From: Klebsiella planticola ATCC 33531
GTDB taxonomy: Bacteria; Pseudomonadota; Gammaproteobacteria; Enterobacterales; Enterobacteriaceae
DNA length: 64,000 nt
Direction of reading: 5' to 3'
Assembly: GCF_000735435.1 (NCBI RefSeq)
Contig: NZ_JMPP01000003.1
Location: 1 to 64,000, forward strand
Made by a program: the position numbers and the translations under genes. This document shows, piece after piece, positions 9,790 to 23,915 of the stretch. Each line of letters begins with the position of its first letter. Position 1 is the first letter of the stretch. The notes beneath the pieces are model-generated. The model did not search any database. It was given only the letters and a program-made list of their open reading frames with translations, and had not been told where the DNA came from.

Positions 9790-10349
9790 GGCATCTCCTT
9801 TTCTGACGAAGCGGCCAGCAGGCCGCGAAATTTTGCCCAGTCAAAAGCCGGACCGGGATCCGTTTTTCGGACTGGCGCAATATCGCTGTGGCCAGTCATA
9901 TGGTGTGCGATGGCCGGGTACAAAGCGATTAGCTGCCGCGTCACCGCCACCAGCTGCTGGTACTGCGCATCGGTATAGGCCAGCGTGTCGGTTCCTTCCA
10001 GCTCAATGCCGATAGAGAAATCATTGCAGCGTTCACGCCCGTGATAGCTGGATACCCCCGCGTGCCACGCGCGCTTATCAAAGGGAACATACTGCACAAT
10101 TTCGCCATCGCGACGAATAAGACAATGCGCTGAAACGCGCAGGTGCGCGATTTCCGCAAAGAAAGGATGAGCGTTGGGATCGAGCGTTCCGGTGAATAAA
10201 GCATCGATCCACGGGCCGCCAAATTCCCCCGGCGGCAGACTAATATTATGCACCACCAGTAAGGAAGGGGCTTCATCATCCGGGCGGCAATCATGGTGCG
10301 GCGAAGGAACCCGACGCGCATCCACCAGCCATCCCCCATTCAACTGCAT
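9786..10349 (-). CDS. ampD: 1,6-anhydro-MurNAc-L-alanine amidase AmpD
   Basis: Cytosolic zinc amidase of muropeptide recycling. It cleaves the peptide from anhydro-MurNAc and thereby keeps AmpR-controlled beta-lactamase uninduced. 187 residues. The Zn ligands His34 (VVHNISLP), His154 (TGHSDIAP) and Asp164 (KTDPGP), and Lys162, sit at the same numbers as in E. coli/Citrobacter AmpD. Divergent from nadC and translationally coupled to ampE. Nothing suggests loss of function. Confidence 0.97.
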   Translation of the reverse strand: MQLNGGWLVDARRVPSPHHDCRPDDEAPSLLVVHNISLPPGEFGGPWIDALFTGTLDPNAHPFFAEIAHLRVSAHCLIRRDGEIVQYVPFDKRAWHAGVSSYHGRERCNDFSIGIELEGTDTLAYTDAQYQQLVAVTRQLIALYPAIAHHMTGHSDIAPVRKTDPGPAFDWAKFRGLLAASSEKEMP

Positions 10350-10558
10350 GCGGAATCTCCTTTCGCTAACTCATGCTCCCGGGCCGCCCGTGGCCCAAAG
10401 GATGCTGATTATCATACACAAAATCGTTCAGCCTGCAGCCCAGCGACCCACAAATCATCGCTGAAAAGCAGAGACATAGCCGATACAGCGGTGCCCCGAA
10501 GCGCGAAGTCTGTATGGTGTAGAAACGCTGTTCAGGTTAGCATGTTTCCCACTGCTGA

Positions 10559-11476
<918 letters not shown>

Positions 11477-11481
11477 TCGCC

Positions 11482-11517
11482 CGCCCCGGGGCCGACAATG
11501 CGTCGGGGCGTTCTTTT
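11482..11517 (+). terminator. nadC terminator
   Basis: CGCCCCG (11482-11488) pairs with CGGGGCG (11504-11510), followed by TTCTTTT. It starts six bases after the nadC stop. Confidence 0.75.
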
Positions 11518-11656
11518 GCGAGACAGCAAGCATCTCTGACTCTCCTGCGTGCAAGAACACCAGAAAATCTGGAAGGTCGTTTCCCACCTCTTCATTTGCC
11601 ATTCGCCGCTGCCCCTCAAGCGCGTCACAGTGCTTCCTTAACCACAAGGAGCATAT

Positions 11657-12088
11657 ATGGACAGACAACGCGGATTTACCCTGATCGAGCTGATGGTGGT
11701 CATCAGCATTATCGCCATTCTGAGCGCTATCGGCATTCCGGCTTATCAGAACTACCTGCGCAAAGCGGCCCTGACCGACATGCTGCAAACCTTTGTCCCG
11801 TACCGCACGGCCATTGAACTATGCGCGCTCGAACACGGCGGGCTGACAAACTGTGACGCCGGCGCCAACGGCATCCCTTCTCCAGCGACCACGCGCTACG
11901 TCGCCACCATGAGCGTCGCGAGAGGTATTGTCACGCTGAACGGACAAGAAAGCCTGAACGGACTGAGCGTCACCCTGACGCCGTCCTGGGACAACGCAAG
12001 CGGTATCACCGGCTGGCAGCGCATCTGCAACATAGCCAGCAACAGTGCACTCCAGCAGGCCTGTGAAGATGTGTTCCGCATAAACTGA
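11657..12088 (+). CDS. ppdD: Prepilin PpdD (type IV major pilin-like)
   Basis: 143-residue type IV pilin precursor. A short basic leader (MDRQRG) is followed by the class III prepilin cleavage site before Phe7 and a hydrophobic N-terminal helix FTLIELMVVISIIAIL, including the conserved Glu at +5. Four Cys residues in the globular part, including a C-terminal pair around QQACEDVF, can form the pilin disulphides. First gene of ppdD-hofB-hofC; the RBS AAGGAG precedes the ATG. Prepilin peptidase and secretin would be encoded elsewhere. Confidence 0.96.
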   Translation: MDRQRGFTLIELMVVISIIAILSAIGIPAYQNYLRKAALTDMLQTFVPYRTAIELCALEHGGLTNCDAGANGIPSPATTRYVATMSVARGIVTLNGQESLNGLSVTLTPSWDNASGITGWQRICNIASNSALQQACEDVFRIN

Positions 12089-12098
12089 GGCCGCCACG

Positions 12099-13473
<1,375 letters not shown>

Positions 13474-13484
<11 letters not shown>

Positions 13485-14679
13485 CCGTCTCTGGCGCTGG
13501 CAAGGCGTGGATATGCAGGGCCAATTTTGTCAGGGGACACAGTGGAACCCTGGCCGACTGGAAGTATTCCAGGCGCTTCAGCATGAACGCATTATTCCAC
13601 TGGCCATTCGCCGCTGTGCGATCAAAAACACGCTCTGGCATCCGCGCTATGGCAGTCAGGTTGTTCGCCAACTGGCGGTGCTCCTTCAGGCCGGGCTTTC
13701 TTTAGCTGAAGGACTCGAGCTGCTGGCGCAGCAGCAACCGAGCGCGCAATGGCAGGCGCTGTTGCGCACACTGGCTCAGGATCTGGCGCAAGGGGTCTCG
13801 CTTTCTGCCGCGCTGGAAAAGTGGCCTCAGGCTTTTGCACCGCTTAGTCTGGCGATGATTCGTACCGGCGAACTCACCGGTAAACTGGATTTTTGTTGTC
13901 TTCAGCTGGCGCGTCAGCAGCAGGAACAGCAGCAGCTGGCGGACAAAGTGAAAAAAGCGGTGCGCTACCCGGCCGTTATTCTGGGCCTGGCCCTGATGGT
14001 GGTGGTGGCGATGCTGTGCTTCGTCCTGCCAGAGTTTGCGGCGATTTACCAAACCTTCAACACACCGCTACCGCTGCTGACGCGCCTGGTTATTCACGCC
14101 AGCGAGAGCCTTAGCTATGGCTGGCCAATGCTGATCCTGCCGATTGTGCTACCCGTAGTCCTTAACCTGATAGCCCGTCGCCGCCCGCACTGGCTGCTAC
14201 AGCGACAAAAAATGCTTCACGCGCTTCCGGTGGTGGGAAAACTAAAACGCGGACAGCGGCTTAGCCAGATCTTTACCGTGCTCGCACTCACCCAGAGTGT
14301 AGGTATTAGCTTTCTGCAAGGTCTGGAAAGCGTCGAGGATACGCTGAACTGCCCGCTATGGCGCCAGCGGATCCAGCAGGCGCATCTGCACATTAGCCAC
14401 GGAGTCCCCATCTGGCAGGCTCTTGAACGAAGCGGCGGTTTTACCACGCTATGCCTGCAGTTGATCCGTACCGGTGAAGCATCCGGATCGCTGGATACGA
14501 TGCTGGAAAATCTCGCCCGTCATCATAGCGAGCAGACGCATTATCAGGCTGAAAACCTGGCAACGTTACTGGAGCCGGCCCTGCTGTTGATAACCGGAAC
14601 AATTGTCGGTGTGCTGGTGGTGGCGATGTATTTACCCATCTTTCATCTGGGTGACGCCATTAGCGGAATGGGTGGATAA
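13474..14679 (+). CDS. hofC: Type IV pilus inner-membrane platform protein HofC (GspF/PilC family)
   Basis: 401-residue platform protein with two repeated GspF domains (about residues 60-180 and 265-390). Each contains the RTGE motif (MIRTGELTGKLD and LIRTGEASGSLD), and there are three hydrophobic segments (VILGLALMVVVAMLCFVLPEF, one in the middle, ALLLITGTIVGVLVVAMY). Start ATG at 13474 (MTANRLWRW) inside the hofB end; the longer frame from 13441 is rejected. Works with HofB and PpdD in pilus assembly. Confidence 0.94.
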
Positions 14680-14680
14680 G

Positions 14681-14703
14681 TGCTGGCGCGAAACGCGCCA
14701 GCA
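14681..14703. terminator. Hairpin between convergent hofC and guaC
   Basis: Perfect 10-bp stem TGCTGGCGCG / CGCGCCAGCA with loop AAA, in the 31-bp gap between convergent genes. Likely a bidirectional stop, though T tracts are weak. Confidence 0.6.
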
Positions 14704-14710
14704 TCTGACA

Positions 14711-15754
14711 TTACAGGCTGTTGAACACGCGGTTCTCTTGTTCCTGCACGCGAATGAAGGTCGTGCGCTTGGTCAGCTCTTTCAGGCGAGAGGCACCCAC
14801 ATAGGTGCAGGCAGAACGCAGGCCACCGAGGATATCACGAGCCGTGTTCTCTACCGGTCCACGCAGCGGCAACTTAACGGTTTTGCCTTCCGCAGCGCGA
14901 TACTGCGCAACGCCGCCAACGTGGCGCGTCATGGCGGATTCGGAGCTCATGCCGTAGAACAGCATGAATTTCTCGCCGTTTTCTTCAACGACGGTACCAC
15001 CGCTCTCTTCATGGCCGGCCAGCATTCCCCCCAGCATGACAAAATCTGCACCGCCGCCGAAGGCTTTCGCCACGTCACCAGGCATCGTGCAACCGCCGTC
15101 GCTGACGATCTGGCCACCCAGGCCATGCGCCGCGTCAGCACACTCGATAACGGCAGACAGCTGCGGATAACCGACGCCGGTCTTCACGCGAGTGGTACAT
15201 ACGGAACCCGGGCCGATGCCCACTTTCACAATATCAGCACCGGACAGAATCAGCTCTTCGCACATTTCGCCCGTAACAACGTTACCCGCAATAATGGTTT
15301 TCTGCGGCCAGGCGGCACGCGCTTTAGCGACGAACTGAACAAAATGTTCAGAATAACCATTCGCCACATCGATGCAGACGAAGCTAAGCTGCGGATTCTG
15401 AGAAAGGATCTGCTGGGTTTTTTCGAAATCGACATCCGAGGTCCCGGTGGACACCATGACGTATTTCAGCACCTCTGCGGACACCGACTGGACAAACTCC
15501 TGCCATTGTTCAACGGTATAGTGCTTGTGAACTGCGGTCAGAATACCGAAAGAGGCCAGCGCTTTCGCCATGCCAAACGTCCCGACGGTATCCATGTTAG
15601 CGGCAATGATCGGCACGCCAGACCAGGACAGGCCAGAATGTTTAAAAGTGAATTCACGTTCCAGCTGAACATCAGAACGGCTTTTGAGGGTAGAGCGTTT
15701 TGGGCGGATAAGAACGTCTTTAAAACCAAGCTTCAGATCTTCTTCGATACGCAT
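14711..15754 (-). CDS. guaC: GMP reductase
   Basis: NADPH-dependent conversion of GMP to IMP in purine salvage. 347 residues from ATG at 15754 ([10 protein letters not shown]), as in E. coli; the upstream in-frame start at 15820 is rejected. IMPDH/GMPR TIM-barrel motifs are visible: [12 protein letters not shown], the catalytic Cys in GPGSVCTTR (about residue 186), [12 protein letters not shown], and [14 protein letters not shown]. Monocistronic, convergent with hofC and divergent from coaE. Confidence 0.98.
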   Translation of the reverse strand: MRIEEDLKLGFKDVLIRPKRSTLKSRSDVQLEREFTFKHSGLSWSGVPIIAANMDTVGTFGMAKALASFGILTAVHKHYTVEQWQEFVQSVSAEVLKYVMVSTGTSDVDFEKTQQILSQNPQLSFVCIDVANGYSEHFVQFVAKARAAWPQKTIIAGNVVTGEMCEELILSGADIVKVGIGPGSVCTTRVKTGVGYPQLSAVIECADAAHGLGGQIVSDGGCTMPGDVAKAFGGGADFVMLGGMLAGHEESGGTVVEENGEKFMLFYGMSSESAMTRHVGGVAQYRAAEGKTVKLPLRGPVENTARDILGGLRSACTYVGASRLKELTKRTTFIRVQEQENRVFNSL

Positions 15755-16099
15755 GTACGAATTCCTGGGGTTAATTGCATTATTGTGAGAGCACAACTCC
15801 AGTGACGTTATCATACGCACGAATCATGGCTGCGCAAGACTGCGATTTTCACTTTTTTTACGCTACAATCGTATAAATTTACCTGGTGAACAGTGAATGG
15901 CGCGCTCGCAATAATTGACGCCCGGCGTATCATTTTTAACCACTTGATTTATATATACAAAACAATCCAGTATATACTGTGATGGCCTTTTATTGGCCTG
16001 TAGCCACCTTGATGGATAGCGTTCGCCGGGTCGTGGTGCTTATCAAAACGGGCGCCTCTGAAGAGTAATGTGTATATGGTCAGTTCAGGATCGGAGCGT
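15755..16099. other. guaC-coaE divergent intergenic region
   Basis: 345 bp between divergent guaC and coaE; must contain both promoters. It includes AT-rich tracts (TTTATATATACAAAACAAT at about 15949-15967). No operator, hairpin terminator or repeat could be identified with confidence. Confidence 0.6.
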
Positions 16100-16720
16100 A
16101 TGAGGTATACGGTAGCGTTAACAGGCGGCATTGGCAGTGGCAAAAGTACCGTGGCCGATGCATTTTCCCGGCTTGGGATTAACGTTATTGACGCTGACAT
16201 TATCGCCCGCCAGGTTGTAGAACCCGGAACCACCGCGCTTCAGGCCATCGCCACTCACTTTGGTTCACAGATGCTCAATGATGACGGCACGTTGAACCGC
16301 CGCGCTCTGCGTGAAAAAATCTTTGCTCACCCTGAGGATAAAACCTGGCTTAACGGGCTATTGCATCCGCTCATTCAGCAGGAAACTCGCCGGCAGATGC
16401 TGGCCGCGAGCTCCCCTTATCTTCTCTGGGTCGTCCCCTTACTGGTAGAAAACCGGCTGGCCGCGAATGCCGATCGCGTGCTGGTCGTTGATGTTCCAAA
16501 AGAGACGCAGATCGCGCGTACGATGCTTCGCGATCGGGTCAGTCGTGAACATGCAGAACATATTCTTGCCGCCCAGGCGACGCGCGAACAGCGCCTTGCC
16601 GTTGCGGATGATGTCATTGAAAACATGGGCCCTCCGGATGCCGTCGCATCGGATGTTGCCCGCCTGCACGAAAAGTATCTAATGCTGGCATCGCAGGCCG
16701 CCTCACAGGAAAAATCGTAA
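16100..16720 (+). CDS. coaE: Dephospho-CoA kinase
   Basis: Last step of coenzyme A synthesis, ATP-dependent 3'-phosphorylation of dephospho-CoA. 206 residues from ATG at 16100 ([10 protein letters not shown]), the E. coli length. P-loop GGIGSGKS at residues 9-16; [13 protein letters not shown] and the LID-region [11 protein letters not shown] are conserved. Its TAA overlaps the zapD ATG (TAATG), so coaE-zapD-yacG form an operon. Confidence 0.98.
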   Translation: MRYTVALTGGIGSGKSTVADAFSRLGINVIDADIIARQVVEPGTTALQAIATHFGSQMLNDDGTLNRRALREKIFAHPEDKTWLNGLLHPLIQQETRRQMLAASSPYLLWVVPLLVENRLAANADRVLVVDVPKETQIARTMLRDRVSREHAEHILAAQATREQRLAVADDVIENMGPPDAVASDVARLHEKYLMLASQAASQEKS

Positions 16721-17463
16721 TGCACACCCCCGTTCTGTTTGAACATCCACTCAACGAGAAAATGCGCACCTGGCTGCGTATTGAATTTTTGACTCAGCAA
16801 TTGTCCGTTCATCCGACAATCGCCAGCTACGCCGATGCACTCCATTTTTTCCGCAACGCGGGCGATCTTTTAGATGTACTGGAACGTGGAGAGGTCAGGA
16901 CGGACCTGCTAAAAGAGCTGGAGCGCCAGCAGCGGAAATTACAGTCATGGGTAGACATTCCCGGCGTCGATGGCGAACGTATTGACGCCTTGCGTCAGCA
17001 GTTGAAGCAGTGCGGCGCCACGCTGATGTCCGCGCCGCGCATCGGACAATTCCTGCGTGAAGACCGTTTGATTGCGCTGGTACGCCAGCGTCTGAGCATT
17101 CCCGGCGGCTGCTGCAGCTTTGATTTGCCCACGCTGCATATCTGGCTGCACATGCCGCAGGCATACCGTGACGAACAGGTCGGAGTCTGGATAGCCAGCC
17201 TTGCTCCGCTGACGCAATCTCTGGTGCTTATCCTCGATCTGATTCGTAATGCCGCCCCATTCCGTAAGCAGACCAGTCTCAACGGCTTTTATCAGGACAA
17301 TGGCGAAGATGCCGACCTGCTACGTCTGCGGCTGGGTATTGCCAGCCAGCTCTATCCTCAAATCTCCGGCCATAAGAGCCGTTTCGCTATCCGCTTCCTG
17401 CCGCTGGATAGCGAGCTCGGGGTCGTACCTGAGCGTTTTGATTTTGAACTGGCCTGTTGTTAA
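16720..17463 (+). CDS. zapD: Cell division protein ZapD
   Basis: 247-residue cytoplasmic Z-ring-associated protein (DUF1342) that crosslinks FtsZ filaments. Starts [20 protein letters not shown], with the family signature [13 protein letters not shown] coiled helical N-terminal half is followed by a beta-rich C-terminal half. The start codon overlaps the coaE stop by one base; yacG follows after 9 bases. Confidence 0.96.
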   Translation: MHTPVLFEHPLNEKMRTWLRIEFLTQQLSVHPTIASYADALHFFRNAGDLLDVLERGEVRTDLLKELERQQRKLQSWVDIPGVDGERIDALRQQLKQCGATLMSAPRIGQFLREDRLIALVRQRLSIPGGCCSFDLPTLHIWLHMPQAYRDEQVGVWIASLAPLTQSLVLILDLIRNAAPFRKQTSLNGFYQDNGEDADLLRLRLGIASQLYPQISGHKSRFAIRFLPLDSELGVVPERFDFELACC

Positions 17464-17472
17464 GGAGAAATA

Positions 17473-17670
17473 ATGTCAGAAGAGACGATCGTCAATTGCC
17501 CCACCTGCGGTAAATCCGTGGTCTGGAACGCACAGAGCCTGTACCGGCCCTTTTGCTCTAAACGCTGCCAGCTGATTGATCTGGGTGAATGGGCTGCAGA
17601 AGAAAAACGCATTCCCAGCGCGAGCGATCTGTCCGATAGCGATGGCTGGAGCGAGGAACAGCAACCGTGA
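17473..17670 (+). CDS. yacG: DNA gyrase inhibitor YacG
   Basis: 65-residue zinc protein. The four Cys ligands are visible at residues 9, 12, 28 and 32 (CPTC ... CSKRC), followed by the acidic tail with [10 protein letters not shown]. Known in E. coli to bind GyrB and inhibit gyrase. Last gene of the coaE-zapD-yacG unit, RBS AAGGAG. Confidence 0.96.
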   Translation: MSEETIVNCPTCGKSVVWNAQSLYRPFCSKRCQLIDLGEWAAEEKRIPSASDLSDSDGWSEEQQP

Positions 17671-17677
17671 CCGATTT

Positions 17678-17707
17678 CCGGACAAGGCAACATCACGCCT
17701 TGTCCGG
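17678..17707. terminator. Bidirectional terminator between yacG and mutT
   Basis: Perfect 11-bp inverted repeat CCGGACAAGGC (17678-17688) / GCCTTGTCCGG (17697-17707) between convergent yacG and mutT. Confidence 0.7.
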
Positions 17708-17717
17708 GAACGCTGAT

Positions 17718-18113
17718 TCAGGAAGCCGCCTGCACTAATTTGGTAATAATGGGTTCATTCGCCGGCGGAAACGCCTCAGGGACTAATGCCCGTTGCGCAA
17801 TCCACTGCCCGGGCTGCCCCTCTTTCCCCCACGGCTCGCCGGACCACTCTTCCACCAGCCAGAACCACAGGGTAATGTGGCGGTCCGGGAACTGATACTC
17901 CAGCTTATCAAACAGGCGGGATGAGCTTACCGTAATCCCCACCTCTTCCTGCAGTTCACGCACCAGCGCCTGTTCCGCAGATTCTCCGGCTTCAATTTTA
18001 CCGCCGGGAAACTCGAGTTTATTGGCCATATGGGCATCGGCGGCTCGCTGGGTGATAAAGATCTCCCCTTGCGGATTGCGGATAATACCCACGGAAATTT
18101 GCAGTTGTTTCAT
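17718..18113 (-). CDS. mutT: 8-oxo-dGTP diphosphatase MutT
   Basis: Nudix hydrolase that removes 8-oxo-dGTP from the nucleotide pool. 131 residues from ATG at 18113 (MKQLQISVGI). A start three codons upstream (18122) leaves no spacing from the GGA of the RBS. The Nudix box runs over about residues 37-59 (GGKIEAGES ... RELQEEVGI). Downstream of secM-secA on the same strand, separated by a terminator-like hairpin. Confidence 0.96.
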   Translation of the reverse strand: MKQLQISVGIIRNPQGEIFITQRAADAHMANKLEFPGGKIEAGESAEQALVRELQEEVGITVSSSRLFDKLEYQFPDRHITLWFWLVEEWSGEPWGKEGQPGQWIAQRALVPEAFPPANEPIITKLVQAAS

Positions 18114-18130
18114 CGTGATCATTCCATAAA

Positions 18131-18157
18131 AAAGGCGCAGATATCTGCGCCTTTATT
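18131..18157 (-). terminator. secA terminator (secA-mutT)
   Basis: AAAGGCGCAGATATCTGCGCCTTT is a perfect self-complementary stem at 18131-18154 between the secA stop and the mutT start. It is flanked by T-rich sequence on the plus side and by A/T on the other. It may attenuate rather than fully block transcription into mutT. Confidence 0.75.
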
Positions 18158-18171
18158 TTCATGCTCTGAGC

Positions 18172-20877
18172 TTAGTTCAGACGGCCGTGGCACTGCTTAT
18201 ATTTTTTACCGGAACCACACGGGCAAGGATCGTTACGCCCCACTTTCCGCTCGCCGGTTTCCTCAGCCAGCGCAGCCGCGGCGGCAGTATCGTCATCCTG
18301 ATGGCTAAGCTGTTGCATCTGCGCCAGACGTTCGGCTTCCTCGCGGCGCTGTTGCTCCATTGCCTCAACCTCTTCCGGCATCCGCACCTGAACCTTACTC
18401 AGTGTGCTGATCACTTCATACTTCAGTGATTCCAGCATCGCGGCAAACATGGAGAAGGACTCACGCTTGTACTCCTGCTTCGGATCTTTCTGCGCATAGC
18501 CGCGCAGATGAATACCCTGACGCAGGTAATCCATCGCCGCGAGATGCTCTTTCCACAGGGAGTCCAGAGTCTGCAGCATCACGCCCTTCTCGAAATGACG
18601 CATCATTTCGGCGCCAACAACTTCTTCTTTACGCTGATAGGTCTCAATTGCGCTCTGCAGAATACGCTCGCGCAGTGTCTCTTCATGCAGCTCCGGTTCT
18701 TTGTCCAGCCACTCTTTCAGCGGCAGCTCGAGGTCGAAGTCATTTTTCAGACGTTCCTGCAGACCTTCAACATCCCACATCTCTTCCAGAGACTGCGGCG
18801 GGATATGGGCATCGATGGTCGCTTTGAACACATCTTCGCGGATGCTGTTAATGGTTTCGCTGACATCAGAAACGTCCAGCAATTCGTTACGCTGACTGTA
18901 GATTGCGCGACGCTGATCGTTAGCAACATCATCATATTCCAGCAGCTGCTTACGAATATCAAAGTTGCGGCTTTCGACTTTACGCTGTGCGTTAGCGATG
19001 GCCTTGGTGACCCACGGGTGCTCAATCGCTTCGCCTGGTTTCATCCCCAGCTTGCGCATCATGCCGGAGACACGGTCGGAGGCAAAGATACGCATCAGGG
19101 CATCTTCCATCGACAGGTAGAAGCGAGAAGAACCGGCATCACCCTGACGACCAGAACGGCCGCGCAGCTGGTTATCGATACGACGGGATTCATGACGCTC
19201 GGTACCAATAATGTGCAGACCGCCCGCCGCCAGAACGGCATCGTGACGAACCTGCCAGTCGGCTTTAATCTGCGCGATTTGCTCCGGTGTCGGATCTTCC
19301 AGCGCAGCGACTTCGGCTTGCCAGCTCCCGCCGAGCATAATATCCGTACCACGACCAGCCATGTTGGTGGCGATGGTCACCGCTGACGGGTAACCCGCCT
19401 GGGCAACGATATCCGCTTCGCTGGCGTGGAACTTCGCGTTCAGCACGTTGTGCTTGATACCGGCCTTGGTCAGTTCATGGGAAACCACTTCCGATTTTTC
19501 AATCGAAATAGTACCGACCAGAACCGGCTGACCTGCGGCAGTGCGCTCTTTGATATCTTCGATGATCGCCTGAATTTTTTCCGCTTCGGTCATATAGACC
19601 AGATCCGCCATATCTTTACGGATCATCGGGCGGTTAGTCGGCACCACTACGGTATCCAGCTTGTAGATAGAGCTGAACTCGAAGGCTTCGGTATCTGCCG
19701 TACCGGTCATCCCCGCCAGCTTCTCATACAGACGGAAATAGTTCTGGAAGGTGATGGAGGCCAGCGTCTGGTTTTCATTCTGGATATCCACGCCTTCTTT
19801 CGCTTCAACGGCCTGGTGGAGACCATCAGACCAGCGACGCCCCTGCATCGTACGACCGGTATGCTCGTCGACGATGATCACTTCGCCATCTTTGACGATA
19901 TAGTCAACGTCACGGGTGAACAGCACGTGCGCGCGCAGCGCCGCCGTCACGTGATGCATCAGCATAATATTGGACGGCGAATACAGCGATTCGCCTTCGT
20001 CCATGATCCCTTCCTGCACCAGCAGCTCTTCGATCAGCACCAGACCGCGTTCGGTCAGGTTAACCTGGCGCGCTTTTTCATCAACGGAGAAGTGGCCTTC
20101 ACCGGTAAAGGTGTCGGAATCTTCTTTATCCTGACGAACCAGGTGCGGGATGATTTTGTTCACGCGCTTGTACATTTCCGAGCTGTCTTCTGCCGGACCG
20201 GAAATGATCAGCGGGGTACGCGCTTCATCGATCAGAATCGAGTCCACCTCATCCACCAGCGCATAGTGCAGTTTACGCTGAACGCGCTCTTCCGGGCTGA
20301 ACGCCATATTGTCGCGCAGGTAGTCAAAGCCGTATTCGTTGTTGGTACCGTAGGTAATATCCGCACCGTACGCTTCACGTTTGGCTGGCGCCGGTAAACC
20401 GGACATGTTGATCCCGACGGTCATACCGAGGAATTCAAACAGCGGACGGTTGTTTTCAGCATCACGCTGTGCCAGATAGTCGTTGACGGTAACCACGTGA
20501 ACGCCTTTACCGGACAATGCATTCAGGTAGGCCGGCAGCGTTGCGGTCAACGTTTTACCTTCACCGGTACGCATTTCCGCGATGCAACGCTGGTTAAGCA
20601 CCATACCGCCCAGCAGCTGGACGTCGAAGTGGCGCATACCAAATACACGTTTACTGGCTTCACGAACCACGGCAAAGGCTTCCGGGATCAGGCTCTCCAG
20701 GCTTTCGCCCTTTTCAAGGCGGGCACGAAACTCAGCGGTTTTACCTTTCAGCTCGTCATCGGAGAGCTTTTCCATCTCCGGTTCCATGGCATTGATGAGG
20801 CCAACGGTTTTGCGCATACGGCGCAGGGTACGATCGTTACGACTACCGAAAACTTTAGTTAATAATTTGATTAGCAT
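18172..20877 (-). CDS. secA: Protein translocase ATPase SecA
   Basis: Motor of Sec-dependent export. 901 residues, identical in length to E. coli SecA. Walker [10 protein letters not shown] (about residue 102), DEVDSIL DEAD-like box (about 208), [11 protein letters not shown] and [10 protein letters not shown] helicase motifs, and the C-terminal zinc/SecB-binding tail [14 protein letters not shown] are all visible. Downstream of secM on the same mRNA, so its translation is expected to respond to SecM stalling. Confidence 0.98.
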   Translation of the reverse strand: MLIKLLTKVFGSRNDRTLRRMRKTVGLINAMEPEMEKLSDDELKGKTAEFRARLEKGESLESLIPEAFAVVREASKRVFGMRHFDVQLLGGMVLNQRCIAEMRTGEGKTLTATLPAYLNALSGKGVHVVTVNDYLAQRDAENNRPLFEFLGMTVGINMSGLPAPAKREAYGADITYGTNNEYGFDYLRDNMAFSPEERVQRKLHYALVDEVDSILIDEARTPLIISGPAEDSSEMYKRVNKIIPHLVRQDKEDSDTFTGEGHFSVDEKARQVNLTERGLVLIEELLVQEGIMDEGESLYSPSNIMLMHHVTAALRAHVLFTRDVDYIVKDGEVIIVDEHTGRTMQGRRWSDGLHQAVEAKEGVDIQNENQTLASITFQNYFRLYEKLAGMTGTADTEAFEFSSIYKLDTVVVPTNRPMIRKDMADLVYMTEAEKIQAIIEDIKERTAAGQPVLVGTISIEKSEVVSHELTKAGIKHNVLNAKFHASEADIVAQAGYPSAVTIATNMAGRGTDIMLGGSWQAEVAALEDPTPEQIAQIKADWQVRHDAVLAAGGLHIIGTERHESRRIDNQLRGRSGRQGDAGSSRFYLSMEDALMRIFASDRVSGMMRKLGMKPGEAIEHPWVTKAIANAQRKVESRNFDIRKQLLEYDDVANDQRRAIYSQRNELLDVSDVSETINSIREDVFKATIDAHIPPQSLEEMWDVEGLQERLKNDFDLELPLKEWLDKEPELHEETLRERILQSAIETYQRKEEVVGAEMMRHFEKGVMLQTLDSLWKEHLAAMDYLRQGIHLRGYAQKDPKQEYKRESFSMFAAMLESLKYEVISTLSKVQVRMPEEVEAMEQQRREEAERLAQMQQLSHQDDDTAAAAALAEETGERKVGRNDPCPCGSGKKYKQCHGRLN

Positions 20878-20936
20878 AATAAAATCTCAAACGCCCCGCG
20901 ATGCGGAGTCACAAAAAAGAATCATCCGTTTTTAGT

Positions 20937-21431
20937 TCAGCTGAGACGTTGAGGTCCTGCGCGAATCCCTGCCACCTGGCTAAGCCAGGCCGAGACAGAA
21001 AATGCAGAATGGGACGGGGTGTAAGCCGCCTGGCGAACGATCACCGGCGGTTTGCTCTCCTGCGTCAGCAGTGCGCTGAGCGTGTCAAGTAAAGCCAGAT
21101 GCTGCGCCTGGAATGGCGAAGGCTCTTCGGCAACCGGCAGCGCTTGCGGCGCCATCGCAAATGAGAGATGACGAATAACCGTGCGGATCGCATGCTGATG
21201 CCAGTAATCGACGGTAAAATTCGGTCGACGGCTGGCGTCAAGCAGCGCCAGCTGGGAGAAATTGACTTTATTCGGGCTGTGGTTGCTGGCCGTGGTTTTC
21301 GTCGGCGAGGCCGTTTCGTGGCTATTGCTCAGCGCAGGCAGGCCAAAGCTAGCCGCGACCATCCCCAACAGGAGATGCGGCCAGAAATACCGTCTGCCAA
21401 ACTGTCGCCAGCGCGTCAGCAATCCACTCAC
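20937..21431 (-). CDS. secM: Secretion monitor SecM (arrest peptide)
   Basis: Regulatory exported peptide whose ribosome stalling exposes the secA RBS. 164 residues from GTG at 21431 (GTG AGT GGA, RBS AAAGGT), against 170 for E. coli. Signal sequence: [12 protein letters not shown] then [18 protein letters not shown]. The arrest motif is present at residues 144-160, [17 protein letters not shown], keeping Phe, Trp and GIRAGP. It differs from the E. coli FSTPVWISQAQGIRAGP at several spacer positions. An upstream ATG at 21536 would destroy the signal peptide position and is rejected. Confidence 0.95.
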   Translation of the reverse strand: MSGLLTRWRQFGRRYFWPHLLLGMVAASFGLPALSNSHETASPTKTTASNHSPNKVNFSQLALLDASRRPNFTVDYWHQHAIRTVIRHLSFAMAPQALPVAEEPSPFQAQHLALLDTLSALLTQESKPPVIVRQAAYTPSHSAFSVSAWLSQVAGIRAGPQRLS

Positions 21432-21611
21432 GTACGTTACCTTTAGTTGAAGCAACCCCAGGAAATATTTTTTGCGCCCAAATACTACCATTAATACTGC
21501 ACGACAGCAGCAGGAATGACGGTTGCGACAAGGCAAAAACGTTCAATAAATCAGCGAACGAACAATGAACAGCGCCGCAGAATCAGGGCAGAACCAGCAG
21601 GGGAAGGCAAA

Positions 21612-21663
21612 AAAAGAAAAAAGACTGGCTCCCTGGTCGGAGAGAGTACCAGGTTACCAGTCT
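21612..21663 (-). terminator. lpxC / dcw cluster terminator
   Basis: Nested inverted repeat just after the lpxC stop: AGACTGG (21622-21628) with CCAGTCT (21657-21663), and inner CTGGT (21633-21637) with ACCAG (21648-21652). On the minus strand it is followed by TTTTTTC. Confidence 0.8.
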
Positions 21664-21683
21664 GTTTTACTGAATGGTCAGGC

Positions 21684-22622
<939 letters not shown>

Positions 22623-22701
22623 CTATCCAACCGAAGTGTACAATACATTCGGGTGGGCAGTTTAGCACAAAGAGCGCTGATGCCCAACTTCCAGCCAATT
22701 C

Positions 22702-23853
22702 TTAATCAGCTTGCTTACGCAGGAACGCTGGGATATCCAGATAATCCGGCTCTTTCGCAGTTTGCGGTGTATTGTCGTTCACCACCTTGGCAACCGGTTT
22801 CTGCTCTTGAGTTAACGGAGCCATACCGTGCTGCTGGTAGCGATCCATGACCGGCTGCTGAACCTGTTTGTTGGTCACCAGGGTAATTTCCGGACGCTTG
22901 TCCATACCGATACCGGTGGCCACAACGGTAACACGCAGTTCGTCGTTCATATCCGGGTCAAGGGAAGTACCGATAACCACGGTCGCATTATCCGAAGCGA
23001 AAGCACGGATAGTGTTACCCACGGTTTCGAACTCATCCAGACGCAGGTCGAAGCCGGCCGTAATGTTGACCAGAACGCCGCGCGCGCCGGAGAGATCGAT
23101 ATCTTCCAGCAGCGGAGAAGAGATAGCCATTTCAGCCGCTTCTTCCGCACGGTCTTCACCGCTCGCCACGCCGGAGCCCATCATCGCATAGCCCATTTCG
23201 GACATTACGGTACGCACATCCGCAAAGTCGACGTTCATCAGACCCGGACGGGTAATCAGTTCGGCGATACCCTGCACTGCGCCTTTCAGCACGTCGTTTG
23301 CTGCGCCGAAAGCGTCCAGCAGAGAGATGCCGCGGCCGAGAACCTTCAGCAGCTTGTCGTTCGGAATGGTGATCAGCGAATCCACATGCTTGGACAGCTC
23401 AGTGATCCCCTGCTCGGCGAACGCCATGCGCTTTTTGCCTTCAAAATTAAACGGCTTAGTGACCACCGCAACGGTCAGGATGCCCAGGTCCTTCGCCACT
23501 TCAGCGACGACTGGCGCTGCACCGGTACCGGTGCCGCCACCCATACCTGCCGCGATAAACACCATGTCTGCACCATCAAGAGCAGCACGCAGCGCTTCAC
23601 GGTCTTCATCAGCCGCATTGCGACCGACTTCCGGGTTTGCACCGGCACCCAGACCTTTGGTAATACCGCTACCGATCTGAATTGTCTGGCCAACAGCCGT
23701 TTTACGCAGTGCCTGCGCATCGGTGTTCACCGCAAAGAATTCAACACCTTCGATGCGCTCGCGCACCATGTGCTCGACGGCATTGCCACCGCCGCCACCG
23801 ACGCCGATGACTTTAATCACCGCGTCGTTGGTCAGTTCCATAGGTTCAAACAT
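22702..23853 (-). CDS. ftsZ: Cell division GTPase FtsZ
   Basis: Tubulin-like GTPase forming the Z ring. 383 residues. The signature GGGTGTG lies at residues 105-111, the N-terminal glycine-rich loop at 18-25 and the NVDFADV/T7 region at about 207. The conserved C-terminal peptide [14 protein letters not shown] binds FtsA/ZipA/ZapD. Lies 62 bp after ftsA. Confidence 0.99.
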   Translation of the reverse strand: MFEPMELTNDAVIKVIGVGGGGGNAVEHMVRERIEGVEFFAVNTDAQALRKTAVGQTIQIGSGITKGLGAGANPEVGRNAADEDREALRAALDGADMVFIAAGMGGGTGTGAAPVVAEVAKDLGILTVAVVTKPFNFEGKKRMAFAEQGITELSKHVDSLITIPNDKLLKVLGRGISLLDAFGAANDVLKGAVQGIAELITRPGLMNVDFADVRTVMSEMGYAMMGSGVASGEDRAEEAAEMAISSPLLEDIDLSGARGVLVNITAGFDLRLDEFETVGNTIRAFASDNATVVIGTSLDPDMNDELRVTVVATGIGMDKRPEITLVTNKQVQQPVMDRYQQHGMAPLTQEQKPVAKVVNDNTPQTAKEPDYLDIPAFLRKQAD

Positions 23854-23915
23854 AGTTTCTCTCCGTTTTGTGCCTGTCGCCTGAGAACGCTAATTTTCTG
23901 CGTTCTCTTAAAAAA

